Made by a program: the position numbers and the translations under genes. From assembly GCF_029167375.1 (NCBI RefSeq), contig NZ_JARFTP010000037.1, forward strand, positions 1-40,243: a stretch of DNA of 40,243 bases, given 5' to 3'. Position 1 is the first letter of the stretch, and each line of letters starts with the position of its first letter. Below are positions 1 to 7,377 of this stretch, one piece after another. Below the pieces are notes generated by a model. The model had not been told where the DNA came from. It ran no database searches and saw only the letters and a program-made list of their open reading frames with translations. The DNA is from Tsukamurella sp. 8F. GTDB taxonomy: Bacteria > Actinomycetota > Actinomycetes > Mycobacteriales > Mycobacteriaceae.

Positions 1-1
1 G

Positions 2-454
2 GTGACCTCGATCCTCGTGCTCAACGGCCCGAACCTGAACACGCTGGGCATTCGCACTCCCGACGTGTACGGGCACGACACCCTCGCGGATGTCGAGGCG
101 CTCTGTCGGCGGGTCGCGGCCGAGAACGGCGTCGAGGTCGATTGCCGACAGACCAACCACGAGGGCGAGATGCTCGAGTGGATCCAGGCCGCACGGGGGC
201 GAGTCGACGCGATCGTCATCAACGCCGGCGCCTGGACGCACACCTCGGTGGCGCTGCGCGACGCGCTCGTGATCCCCGAGGTTCCGATCTTCGAGGTGCA
301 CATCAGCAATGTCCACGCGCGTGAGGAGTTCCGTCACAACTCCTTCATCTCCCCGATCGCCAGTGGCGTGATCGTGGGCTGCGGAGTGGCCGGGTACGGC
401 TACGCGGTGCAGCAGGCTGCCCGGGTCGTCGGCGCGTCACGAAACGGGTCCTGA
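2..454 (+). CDS. aroQ: 3-dehydroquinate dehydratase, type II
   Basis: This enzyme removes water from 3-dehydroquinate to give 3-dehydroshikimate in the cytosolic shikimate pathway. The 150-residue protein has the full type II signature: NGPNLN at 8-13, the catalytic Tyr23 in a VYG context, NHEG at 52-55, INAGAWTH at 73-80, and EVHISN at 98-103 with the catalytic base His100, followed by the substrate-binding Arg111 region. Length is normal for the family, so the GTG at base 2 is the likely true start even though its upstream region lies outside the window. The stop codon lies inside the left arm of a long palindromic repeat (434-511), so the last residues (ASRNGS) are encoded by repeat DNA. 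The partners of aroQ (aroB, aroK) would be expected upstream, out of view. Confidence 0.96.
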   Translation: MTSILVLNGPNLNTLGIRTPDVYGHDTLADVEALCRRVAAENGVEVDCRQTNHEGEMLEWIQAARGRVDAIVINAGAWTHTSVALRDALVIPEVPIFEVHISNVHAREEFRHNSFISPIASGVIVGCGVAGYGYAVQQAARVVGASRNGS

Positions 455-511
455 GCTTCGCTGTCCCGCTATATGGCGGGATAGCGCTCCTCAGCGCCCG
501 GTTGGTGACGC
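434..511. repeat. 78-bp palindromic element, copy 1
   Basis: Long imperfect inverted repeat with an 8-nt loop CTATATGG. The arms can pair over about 35 nt, with outer ends GCGTCAC and GTGACGC and inner stem TGTCCCG / CGGGATA. It shares loop, inner stem, CTCAG block and TTGGTGAC edge with copy 2 at 1419-1492. It covers the last codons and stop of aroQ. It may be a strong terminator, a REP/MITE-like mobile repeat, or both; there is no T-tract. Confidence 0.8.
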
Positions 512-565
512 GCAGTCGGCCGCGCCTGTGGATAACCGGGTGCTTTCGGGGCGGTCCGTGCGCTG

Positions 566-1459
566 ATGCTCGGCAGTATGTCGCGTATGAGGGGTTCGTG
601 GACAGATGGTGGAGTGGTTTCGCGACGGCACCTGCTGGCTCACGGGACCGATCCGAAGGACATCGCCAGGGCGGTGCGGCAGGGTCGGCTCGCCGTGATA
701 CGCCGCGGGTGGTATCAGACCGCGGATGCCGACGACGCCGTGACGTCCGCAGTACGGCGAGGCGGCGTGGTCAGCTGCGTCAGCGCCCTGGAGAGGCATG
801 GGATCTGGGTGCCGCCGGGGATCGATCGGACTCACGTTCGGGTATCGCATTTCGCGCGGTCGGCACGGCCGGGGGATTCCTGCACCGGATTCGGTCGCCT
901 TCCTACCCCAGAGCGTGCGGTCGACCCGATTCTTCCGGCTCTGGCGTGTGCAGCGAAGTGTCTGCCCTGGGATCACTTCGTCGCGGCGTGCGATTCGGTG
1001 TTGCACCAGAACCGCGCGTGGGAGCTCGTCGATCTGGTGCCGGCGGTCGCGTCCGCGCCCCCGCGCGTGCGGTCTCTGCTCGATCGCGTCGACCGGCTCG
1101 CCGACTCGGGAACGGAGTCGCTGGTCCGAGTGCGTCTGCGGTCCAAGCGGGTCCGGCTGACGATCCAGGTGTACATCCCCGGCGTCGGCACCGTCGACAC
1201 ACTCATCGGTCGATCGCTCATCGTGGAGTGCGATTCCAGAGCGCACCATCTGGGCGAGGGTTACCAGACCGACCGCGCCAGGGACCGGGCCGCGCGCCGG
1301 CTGGGCTATCACCCCGTGCGGCTGACCTGGGAGGATGTGATGTTCCGTTGGCCGGAAGCGGAGCGGGAGATCCTGGACATGATCAGGATGGGGCTACATC
1401 GCCAGCGGGTTCGGTCAGGTCACCAACCGTGCTCTGAGGACGTCTATCCCGCTATATGA
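566..1459 (+). CDS. AbiEi-like winged-helix / DUF559 nuclease-fold protein
   Basis: The 297-residue protein resembles the common actinobacterial architecture of an N-terminal AbiEi-antitoxin-like winged helix (about 15-85, with VVSRRHLLAHG and an ALERHGIW block) joined to a C-terminal DUF559/Vsr-like PD-(D/E)XK fold (about 180-262). In the C-terminal part, Glu184, Asp211 and Glu221 in IVECD, and the DRARDRAARRLGY helix followed by VRLTWEDV, match the usual nuclease core. Its biological role is not established; a link to phage defence or toxin-antitoxin systems is inference from the folds. The gene stands alone. Its stop codon lies in the loop of palindrome copy 2, and its last 13 or so residues come from repeat DNA. 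ATG starts at 566, 578 and 587 are all possible, and no clear ribosome site distinguishes them. Confidence 0.75.
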   Translation: MLGSMSRMRGSWTDGGVVSRRHLLAHGTDPKDIARAVRQGRLAVIRRGWYQTADADDAVTSAVRRGGVVSCVSALERHGIWVPPGIDRTHVRVSHFARSARPGDSCTGFGRLPTPERAVDPILPALACAAKCLPWDHFVAACDSVLHQNRAWELVDLVPAVASAPPRVRSLLDRVDRLADSGTESLVRVRLRSKRVRLTIQVYIPGVGTVDTLIGRSLIVECDSRAHHLGEGYQTDRARDRAARRLGYHPVRLTWEDVMFRWPEAEREILDMIRMGLHRQRVRSGHQPCSEDVYPAI

Positions 1460-1492
1460 CGGGATAGACGCCCTCAGAACCCGTTTGGTGAC
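1419..1492. repeat. 74-bp palindromic element, copy 2
   Basis: Inverted repeat with about 33-nt arms (outer ends GTCACCAA and TTGGTGAC, inner stem CGTCTATCCCG / CGGGATAGACG) and loop CTATATGA. The loop contains the TGA stop of the upstream gene. It lies in the same orientation as copy 1, so the two flank the DUF559 gene as direct repeats. It also sits between convergent genes, which suits a bidirectional terminator. Confidence 0.85.
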
Positions 1493-1510
1493 ATGCAGGG
1501 GTGACGGGCA

Positions 1511-2083
1511 CTACTTGGGGAGGCGCCCGCGAAGTCCGTCGACGATCAGATCCACGCCGCCGCTGAATGCGCGCTCGGTGGAGGTCGCGTCGGGGGCGTC
1601 GACAGCGCCGGCGGTGGCCATGAGTTCGCGGGTCTGCTCCTCGAAGGTGAAGCCGACTACGAAGTGCACGAGGGTCACCGCGGCTGCGCGAGCGTCGGCG
1701 GGTCGGGCCCCGGCACCGGCGGCGATCGCGGCGATCGGCTCGTGGAGCTCACGGGTGCCCAGCTTCGAGGCGAGCGCCGCGGATACGACCTCGGCGCCGT
1801 CGCGGTGCCGTCGCAGGACGGAACGCAGCGCGTGAGCGTAACCGGAGAGCTGACGGTCCCAGCGCATCCGCGACTTCGACGCAGCGGCGGCAAGCGCCGG
1901 ATCGGCGAGGATCGTGTCGGCGATCGCAGCAAGCAGCGATTGTTTGTTCGGGATGTGCCAGTAGAGCGCCCCGGGCGCGACCCCGAGATCGGCGGCGACG
2001 CGCCGCATGGTGAGATCCGGTAGGCCGACCTCGTCGAGGACGCGGATCGCCGACGTCAGCACGTCTTGTCGGTTGATCCCCAC
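1511..2083 (-). CDS. bioQ: TetR-family regulator, probable biotin regulator BioQ
   Basis: A 190-residue TetR repressor with an N-terminal helix-turn-helix (about 25-47: LTMRRVAADLGVAPGALYWHIPNK) and a TetR_C-like ligand domain. It is divergent from bioYMN. The intergenic palindrome TGAAC-CGT-GTTCA fits the TGAAC-N3-GTTAC-type motif known for BioQ of corynebacteria and mycobacteria, a TetR protein that represses biotin genes. The BioQ assignment therefore rests on context and operator, not on the protein alone. The start is GTG at 2083, with a TACAGT box (2097-2092) 8 nt upstream and no Shine-Dalgarno sequence. The operator lies 35 bp upstream of this start, so autoregulation is likely. The gene is convergent with the DUF559 gene across palindrome copy 2. 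Confidence 0.72.
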   Translation of the reverse strand: MGINRQDVLTSAIRVLDEVGLPDLTMRRVAADLGVAPGALYWHIPNKQSLLAAIADTILADPALAAAASKSRMRWDRQLSGYAHALRSVLRRHRDGAEVVSAALASKLGTRELHEPIAAIAAGAGARPADARAAAVTLVHFVVGFTFEEQTRELMATAGAVDAPDATSTERAFSGGVDLIVDGLRGRLPK

Positions 2084-2117
2084 GGAACTTGACTGTATCT
2101 CAGCTCTTCCCTTCTAC

Positions 2118-2132
2118 TTGAACCGTGTTCAA
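2118..2132. promoter_or_regulatory. BioQ-type operator over the bioY start
   Basis: Perfect inverted repeat TTGAAC-CGT-GTTCAA. It spans the GTG start codon of bioY (2125-2127), so a bound repressor would block initiation directly. A TTGACT at 2089-2094, 17 bp before a weak TTCTAC at 2112-2117, would place the transcript start near 2124, at or next to the start codon. Confidence 0.7.
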
Positions 2133-2697
2133 AGCCGGCCCCATCGAGGCCTTCCGACTCCAGCCGCGCGATATCGCGTTGATCGCGATGTTCGCGGCGC
2201 TGACCTGTGTGCTCGCCGTACCCGGCGGGATCTCTTTCGGTGGCGCGACGCCGATCACTCTGCAGACCCTGGGATTCATGCTCGCGGCGACACTGCTCGG
2301 TGCGCCGCGCGGCGCGATCGCGGTGCTGGTCTACGTCGCGCTCATCGCGATCGGACTGCCCGTGGGCGCGGGCGGGCGTGGAGGCGTCTCGGTTATCACC
2401 GGCCCGAGCGGCGGTTACCTCATCGGGTCGATAGTCGGCGCGCTCGTCACCGGCTACCTGGTGGACCGGTTCGGCCGTCGCAACATAGCTGTCCTGTTGG
2501 GCGCCAACGTCATCGGCATGATGGTCATCGTCTATGCGATCGGTATCCCCTGGCAGTCGTGGCGCGTCGGCTCAGGATTGTTCGCCGTGGTGTCGAGCTC
2601 CGTGCAGTTCCTTCCCGGTGATCTCGTGAAAGTCGTGGTCACGGCGTTCGTCACCGTGGCGGTGGTGCGCGCATACCCGAAGATCGCCAGTGCGTGA
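2125..2697 (+). CDS. bioY: Biotin ECF transporter S component BioY
   Basis: BioY is the membrane substrate-binding component for biotin in an energy-coupling-factor transporter. The 190-residue protein has about six hydrophobic segments. Family signatures visible are FGGATPITLQTLGFMLA (about 38-54), GPSGGYLIG (about 93-101) and the C-terminal FLPGDLVK. The GTG start at 2125 gives a normal N-terminus and has no Shine-Dalgarno sequence, which fits a leaderless mRNA. It overlaps bioM by 8 nt, and the three-gene bioY-bioM-bioN set is complete. Expression is probably controlled by biotin status through the divergent TetR protein and the operator covering the start codon. Confidence 0.93.
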   Translation: MFKAGPIEAFRLQPRDIALIAMFAALTCVLAVPGGISFGGATPITLQTLGFMLAATLLGAPRGAIAVLVYVALIAIGLPVGAGGRGGVSVITGPSGGYLIGSIVGALVTGYLVDRFGRRNIAVLLGANVIGMMVIVYAIGIPWQSWRVGSGLFAVVSSSVQFLPGDLVKVVVTAFVTVAVVRAYPKIASA

Positions 2698-3418
2698 TGA
2701 CGCGGTGCCGAACCGTGATGCACCGCCGGGCATCGTGCTCGACGGCGTCTCGCACGCCTTCGACGACACAGAGGTGTTGCGCGATGTCTCCCTGCGCCTG
2801 ACGGAGCGGAGGATCGGCATCATCGGAGCCAATGGTTCCGGGAAATCCACGCTCGCAAGGACGTTCAATGGTCTGGTGGTCCCGGACTCGGGCAGCGTCA
2901 CGGTCGCGGGTATGGATGTGCGGAAGGAGCGCGAGAAGGTGCGTGCCCGTGTGGGATTCGTCTTCGCCGACGCATCCGCCCAGATCATCATGCCCACCGT
3001 CGCGGAGGATGTGGGGCTGTCGCTGCGCGGGCGCGGGCGCCGCTCGAAGCGGCCGTCGGCGGAGACGGCCAGGCGGGTGGAGCGAGTGCTGGCCGAATAC
3101 GGGATCTCCGACCTCGCGGACCGCCCCGCGCAGCTACTCAGTTCGGGCCAGAAGCAACTGCTGGCTTTCGCATCTGTGCTGGTCACGGAGCCGGAGATCC
3201 TCGTATGCGATGAGCCCACGACGCTGCTGGACCTGCGGAACGTGCTCAAGGTCCGGACGGTGCTCGCGCGACTCACACAGCAGGTGGTTCTGCTGACGCA
3301 TCACTTGGAGCTACTGGACGATTTCGACCGTGTCGTCGTGATGGACGGAGGACGCGTCACCTACGACGGTGACCCCGCGTCCGCCGTAGCCTTCTATCGG
3401 GATTCGGCGGCGCGATGA
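2690..3418 (+). CDS. bioM: Biotin transporter ATPase BioM (EcfA type)
   Basis: ABC ATPase that powers the BioY/BioN biotin transporter from the cytoplasmic face. Walker A is GANGSGKST at 46-54, the ABC signature LSSGQ is at 150-154, and Walker B ILVCDEPT is at 170-177, followed by an H-loop LLTHHLE. At 242 residues it has the normal single-domain size. The GTG start at 2690 lies within the last codons of bioY; a later start would cut into strand 1 of the fold less than this one does, but GTG at 2690 is not proven. It overlaps bioN by 4 nt (ATGA), so the operon is translationally coupled. Confidence 0.93.
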   Translation: MRDDAVPNRDAPPGIVLDGVSHAFDDTEVLRDVSLRLTERRIGIIGANGSGKSTLARTFNGLVVPDSGSVTVAGMDVRKEREKVRARVGFVFADASAQIIMPTVAEDVGLSLRGRGRRSKRPSAETARRVERVLAEYGISDLADRPAQLLSSGQKQLLAFASVLVTEPEILVCDEPTTLLDLRNVLKVRTVLARLTQQVVLLTHHLELLDDFDRVVVMDGGRVTYDGDPASAVAFYRDSAAR

Positions 3419-3978
3419 TCGGCACGTACGTCCCTCGGCGGTCGGTGATCCACCGGATCCCGCCGGGCGCCAAGCTGATCGCGGTGGCGTCCGGTATCAC
3501 GGCGCTTGCGTTCGTTCCACGCTGGCAGTTGTTGGTGGCCGCGCTGATCCTGATCCTCGCCCTGTTCCCGGTGGCGCAGCTCGGGCCCCGATACGCGTGG
3601 CAGGCGATGCGCCCGGCACTGGTGCTGAGCGTTGTGCTGACCGCGTTCCACTGGCTCACGGACGGTCTCGGCGCTGCGGTGTCGCCGGTGGGCCAGTTGA
3701 TCATCGGCATCGTCGCCGCGAACCTGTTGGTGTTCACCACCCGCGTCACCGATCTGGTGAACGTGATCGGGCGCGTCGCCGGCCCGCGAGTGGAGCTGAT
3801 GCTCGCGCTGACGATCCGCTGCATACCGACGGTGGCCCTCGTCGTCCGCTCCACGAGGGAGGCGTGCTGGGCGCGCGGGCAACGGGTCTCGATCATCCGG
3901 GTGCTCCCGACGGTGCTGGTTCGTCTGATCCGTGACGCCGATCTCGTCGGTGAGGCCCTGGTCGCGCGGGGCCTCTGA
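3415..3978 (+). CDS. bioN: Biotin transporter transmembrane protein BioN (EcfT)
   Basis: EcfT-type coupling subunit that joins BioY to BioM. The 187-residue protein has four to five hydrophobic segments between about 20 and 140. Both Ala-Arg-Gly coupling motifs, which contact the ATPase in this family, are present: ARG at 153-155 and at 184-186. The protein ends one residue after the second motif. The ATG at 3415 overlaps the bioM stop. It is the last gene of the bioYMN operon; a 54-bp gap with a new TANNNT box separates it from the next gene. Confidence 0.92.
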   Translation: MIGTYVPRRSVIHRIPPGAKLIAVASGITALAFVPRWQLLVAALILILALFPVAQLGPRYAWQAMRPALVLSVVLTAFHWLTDGLGAAVSPVGQLIIGIVAANLLVFTTRVTDLVNVIGRVAGPRVELMLALTIRCIPTVALVVRSTREACWARGQRVSIIRVLPTVLVRLIRDADLVGEALVARGL

Positions 3979-4032
3979 GCCGCGTAAGGCGATGTAAGCC
4001 GCAAGACAGCGCTCGCTCGTACGGTCGGTGTC

Positions 4033-5457
4033 ATGACGAACTGCGAGGTAGTTGTGGTGGGTGGTGGGCCGGTCGGCTTGATGGTGGCGTGCGAGCTGGC
4101 GCTGCGGGGAGTGTCCGCGACTGTGCTCGAGCGGCGAGACGCGATCGATCCGACAGTGAAGGCGGCGTATGTCAACGTGCCGGCCGCCGAGGCGCTGTTC
4201 CGGCGCGGACTGCTGCCGGAGCAGCCGAAGCCGCCCACGCAGGCGAGACCGGGCGCGGCGGGAAAGTCGGCGGGGCCGAGGTTCGCCGGCCATTTCGGCG
4301 GCCTTCTTGTGGACGCGTCCGAGATCGACGAGTCCGATCCGGGCTGGCGTGATACAGGTTTCGACGTCGGCATCCAGTTCCTGCCGCAGCAGGTGATCGA
4401 GGAGCGGCTGGAGGCCCGCGCGCGCGAGTCGGGCGTGGACGTGCGCCGCGGCGTCGAGGTCATCGATACGGTCGACCGCGGGGAAGACGTCATCGTCACC
4501 TGCGCGGACGGCTCCGAGGTGACGGCCCGCTGGCTCGTCGCCTGCGACGGCGGTCGGTCGGCGATACGTAAGCGCGCTGAAGTCCCTTTCGATGGCGACG
4601 GTCCCACGATGACCGGGCGTCAGGCGCTCGTGCGATGGACCGGCGCGGACGCCCTCCCGGTCGGCTGGCGACGTACCCCGACCGGCGTCTTCCGGCGACT
4701 CGGCGACCTCGTCCTCGCCGCCGAGTTCGACGGTGCGCCCGAGAACCGCGACGAGGCGATCACGTCCGACGAGCTCGAATCCAGCATCGAACGCGTCGCC
4801 GGAATCCGTCCGAACGTCAACGAGATCCGTTCCGCCACAAGATTCACCGACAACACGCGTGTGGCGCGAAGCTACCGCAGTGGCCGCATACTGCTCGCGG
4901 GCGACGCGGCGCACGTGCACCCGCCGTTCGGTGGGCAGGGGCTGGGCCTGGGCATCGTCGATGCCACGAATCTCGCGTGGCGGCTGGCCCTCGTGGTGCA
5001 CGGGCATCCGGAGGGCCTGCTCGACGGCTACACCGAGGAGCGCCGCCCCGCGGCCGAGTGGGTCCTGCAGTTCACGCGGGCGCAGGTCGGAGTCATGCGT
5101 ACCGACAGCCGCTCGCGCGCGGCCGGGGAGATGATCGCCCGGCTGATGTCGACGAGGGACGGCGCAACGATTCTGGCGCAGGAGGTATCAGGCGTCCGGC
5201 ACCGGTACGAGCTCGGGGAGCCGCCGATCGGCGACACCGCCCCGAACGTGCGACTGGCCGATGGTGCCCGGCTCTCGGACCGGCTCGCCGCGGGCACCGG
5301 TGCCCTCGTCCGACCCGAGGACACCGTCGACCCGCTTCCGTTCCCGTACACGCTTATCCGTCCAGACGGTGTCATCGCCTGGGGCGGCGACGAGGCACCG
5401 GAGCCCGCGGCGTGGCCGGTCGATGTGCCCCCGGCGGCCTTCGGAGTGACCTCATGA
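4033..5457 (+). CDS. FAD-dependent aromatic hydroxylase (UbiH/PHBH-like)
   Basis: Class A flavoprotein monooxygenase of the FAD_binding_3 family, which hydroxylates aromatic or polyketide substrates with NAD(P)H and oxygen. It has the Rossmann motif GGGPVGL at 10-16, the DG motif CDGGRS at 171-176, and the second FAD motif LAGDAAHVHPPFGGQGLG at about 288-305. The C-terminal part (about 390-474) resembles the degenerate thioredoxin-like tail of phenol and polyketide hydroxylases, but is short and lacks cysteines. The substrate is unknown. A TACGGT box (4020-4025) lies exactly 7 nt before the ATG with no Shine-Dalgarno sequence, so a leaderless transcript separate from bioYMN is likely. It is convergent with the next gene, 3 nt apart. 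Confidence 0.85.
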   Translation: MTNCEVVVVGGGPVGLMVACELALRGVSATVLERRDAIDPTVKAAYVNVPAAEALFRRGLLPEQPKPPTQARPGAAGKSAGPRFAGHFGGLLVDASEIDESDPGWRDTGFDVGIQFLPQQVIEERLEARARESGVDVRRGVEVIDTVDRGEDVIVTCADGSEVTARWLVACDGGRSAIRKRAEVPFDGDGPTMTGRQALVRWTGADALPVGWRRTPTGVFRRLGDLVLAAEFDGAPENRDEAITSDELESSIERVAGIRPNVNEIRSATRFTDNTRVARSYRSGRILLAGDAAHVHPPFGGQGLGLGIVDATNLAWRLALVVHGHPEGLLDGYTEERRPAAEWVLQFTRAQVGVMRTDSRSRAAGEMIARLMSTRDGATILAQEVSGVRHRYELGEPPIGDTAPNVRLADGARLSDRLAAGTGALVRPEDTVDPLPFPYTLIRPDGVIAWGGDEAPEPAAWPVDVPPAAFGVTS

Positions 5458-5460
5458 GAG

Positions 5461-6486
5461 CTAGTGCGCCAGGAAGCCACCGAGCTGGTCGACGATGAGG
5501 TTCGCTCCCGTCGGCCCCAGGCCCAGGAACCAGACGTCGTCGTCGACGCGGAATGCCTTGTGGTTCCGGACCGCACCGAGCTGCTGCCATCCGGGGCTGC
5601 CGAGGACGGCCTGCTCGGCGGTCGCGGCAGGTGTGCCGTAGCTCGTATAGAAGAGGTAGTCGCCGTCGGCCTTCGCGAGGTTCTCGCGGCTGATCTCCAC
5701 GGCGAGTTCGGCGACGTTCTGGTCCGTCGGGCGCGCAAGGCCGGCGTCCTGCAGGATGACGCCGATCAGTGACTTGTTCCCGTACAGGCGGGTCCTGCCG
5801 GACATGAAGCGCAACAGTGAGATGGTCGGGTTGCCGGTGACTTCGGTCTTGAGCGCCTTTGCGTGGTCGGCGTAGGTGTTGAGCGTGTCGACGGTCTGCT
5901 TCTCCATACCCAGTGCGGTGCCGACCAGCCGGAAGTTCTCCTTCCACGGGAAGCCCGGGCGGATGGAGAACACCGTCGGAGCGATCTTCGCGAGCGTGGG
6001 GTACAGGTTGTCGGCGCGCAGCTTGCTGCCCAGGATCAGGTCGGGCTCCAACTCGGCGATGGCCTCGAGGTCGAGTGCATTGATCTCGCCCACCGACGGA
6101 ACGTCTCTCACGCGGCCCGCGAGGTACGACGGAACCGGGTTGGCGCCCTTGGTCGTCACCATTCCTACCGGTGTGACCCCCAGGGTGAGTACGTCGTCCA
6201 GCTCGCCGGTGTCGAGGACGACGATGCGCGTCGGCTTCTTCTCCAGAGTCGTCTCGCCGTTGGCGTGCTTGATGGTTCGCGGAAAGACGCCGGGTGCGGC
6301 GTCGGTGCCGAGCTTCGCGGTATCGGCGTCGGCCGTGCCGAAGCGTTCGCCGCCCGTCGCGACGTCCGTGTTGCCGGCCCCCTTCCGGTCACCGCCGGAC
6401 GACGAGGAGCATCCGGCGAGGACCAGGAGGAACGCCAGGATCATCGCGACAGGCGCGGCGACCCTGGGTATGCGCTGTGCGTTCAT
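5461..6486 (-). CDS. Iron-siderophore-type ABC substrate-binding lipoprotein
   Basis: The 341-residue protein is an exported lipoprotein: a signal peptide with hydrophobic core at about 11-22 and lipobox LAGC at 23-26, giving Cys26 as the lipidation site, then a Ser/Gly-rich linker. The mature part has the FepB/FecB/BtuF class III binding-protein pattern, with TRIVVLDTGELDDVLTLGV, an EIN-DLEAIAELEPDLILG block, and a C-terminal NHKAFRVDDDVWFLGLGPTGA segment. A ferric siderophore is the likely ligand because a DtxR/IdeR-like box overlaps its promoter. No permease or ATPase genes are adjacent, so it must work with components encoded elsewhere. A TAGATT box (6498-6493) lies 6 nt before the ATG; the AGGAGG at 6510-6505 is too far away to act as a ribosome site. 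Confidence 0.87.
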   Translation of the reverse strand: MNAQRIPRVAAPVAMILAFLLVLAGCSSSSGGDRKGAGNTDVATGGERFGTADADTAKLGTDAAPGVFPRTIKHANGETTLEKKPTRIVVLDTGELDDVLTLGVTPVGMVTTKGANPVPSYLAGRVRDVPSVGEINALDLEAIAELEPDLILGSKLRADNLYPTLAKIAPTVFSIRPGFPWKENFRLVGTALGMEKQTVDTLNTYADHAKALKTEVTGNPTISLLRFMSGRTRLYGNKSLIGVILQDAGLARPTDQNVAELAVEISRENLAKADGDYLFYTSYGTPAATAEQAVLGSPGWQQLGAVRNHKAFRVDDDVWFLGLGPTGANLIVDQLGGFLAH

Positions 6487-6509
6487 GCGAGGAATCTACA
6501 GCAGCCTCC

Positions 6510-6528
6510 TAAGGCACGCCTAACCTCG
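6510..6528 (-). promoter_or_regulatory. Putative DtxR/IdeR iron box
   Basis: The 19-bp segment matches the IdeR/DtxR consensus palindrome at 13 of 19 positions by hand count, including an intact GCCTAACCT half. It lies over the expected -35 position of the leaderless promoter whose -10 is TAGATT at 6498-6493, so iron-loaded repressor would block the lipoprotein gene. It fills the gap after the upstream SDR gene. Confidence 0.65.
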
Positions 6529-7356
6529 TCAGGTGATCGACGCGATGGTGCGGTCGGCGGCGGGCGGAGAGAGCAGGTCGATCGCCGGGAGCAGGGCGCG
6601 CAGGACCGCGGGTGAGACCTCGACTGGGCGGTGCGTGATCGCACGCAGGATCCAGTCGCCCGCCTCGACGGGCGACAGGGCGCCGACGGAGTCGTACTCA
6701 GCCGTCGGCGCGATCATCTCGGTGCGCACGAGCGGGAAGTAGACGTTCGTGGCCCGGACCCCGGCACGCTCGGCGTTCAGCGTGCGCCCGAATATCGCGA
6801 GTGCGCTCTTCGATGCCGCATAGGCGGAGAATCGCGGGAATGTGTTGGCGTGCAACGCCCACGTGCAGACGTTGACGATCTGACCGTCGCCGCGATCGCG
6901 CATAGCAGGGAGCAGTCCCAGTGAGAGCTGCACCGCGGCGAAGTAGTTGAGCTGCATGGTGCGTTGGTAGTCGTGCAGCCGATCGGTGGAGTCCACGATG
7001 CTGCGCCGGATCGAGTGGCCCGCGTTGTTCACCAGCACGTCGACAGGCTCCCCGCCCAGCTCGCCCAGCAGGCCGTCGATCGCGGCGGTGTCCATGAGAT
7101 CGCAGGTGAGCCAGCGGCATCCGGTCTCGTCGGAGAGCTCCCGCAGCGCGGCCTCGCGCCGGGCCACGCCGATCACCGTGGCGCCCCGGGCGGTGAGCTG
7201 CCGCGTCGCCTCGTGGCCGATACCTGCGGAGGCGCCGGTCACGACGACGGTCAGCCCGGCGACGTCGCGACCGGTACCGGACAGCGCGGCGTCGAGGGGT
7301 CCGGGCAGCAGTGTCCTGCGTTGGACCACGTTCTGGATGGATTTGCGGAGCGACAT
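6529..7356 (-). CDS. Short-chain dehydrogenase/reductase
   Basis: NAD(P)-dependent oxidoreductase of the SDR family, 275 residues, with a 30-residue N-terminal extension before the Rossmann fold. Motifs are TGASAGIG at 40-47, the NNAG structural motif at 110-113, and Tyr179/Lys183 of YxxxK. The usual catalytic serine position reads Cys164-Thr165 (VCTWA), so Thr165 appears to replace Ser. An arginine in the first basic turn (VARRE) suggests NADPH use. Substrate unknown. It lies 21 bp downstream of the aftA-like gene on the same strand, so it may belong to the end of the arabinan operon, but a cell-wall role is only inferred from position. Confidence 0.8.
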   Translation of the reverse strand: MSLRKSIQNVVQRRTLLPGPLDAALSGTGRDVAGLTVVVTGASAGIGHEATRQLTARGATVIGVARREAALRELSDETGCRWLTCDLMDTAAIDGLLGELGGEPVDVLVNNAGHSIRRSIVDSTDRLHDYQRTMQLNYFAAVQLSLGLLPAMRDRGDGQIVNVCTWALHANTFPRFSAYAASKSALAIFGRTLNAERAGVRATNVYFPLVRTEMIAPTAEYDSVGALSPVEAGDWILRAITHRPVEVSPAVLRALLPAIDLLSPPAADRTIASIT

Positions 7357-7377
7357 GATTCGATTATGACTTTCAGG

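Noticed and set aside
2084-2124. Riboswitch upstream of bioY
   Set aside because: The gap is 41 bp and mostly promoter and operator; there is no room for an aptamer.
3394-5007. Long minus-strand reading frames over bioN and the flavoprotein gene (416 and 537 codons)
   Set aside because: They are antisense shadows of high-GC genes: compositions rich in Arg, Ser, Thr and His, no domains, and fully overlapped by well-identified bioMN and monooxygenase genes.
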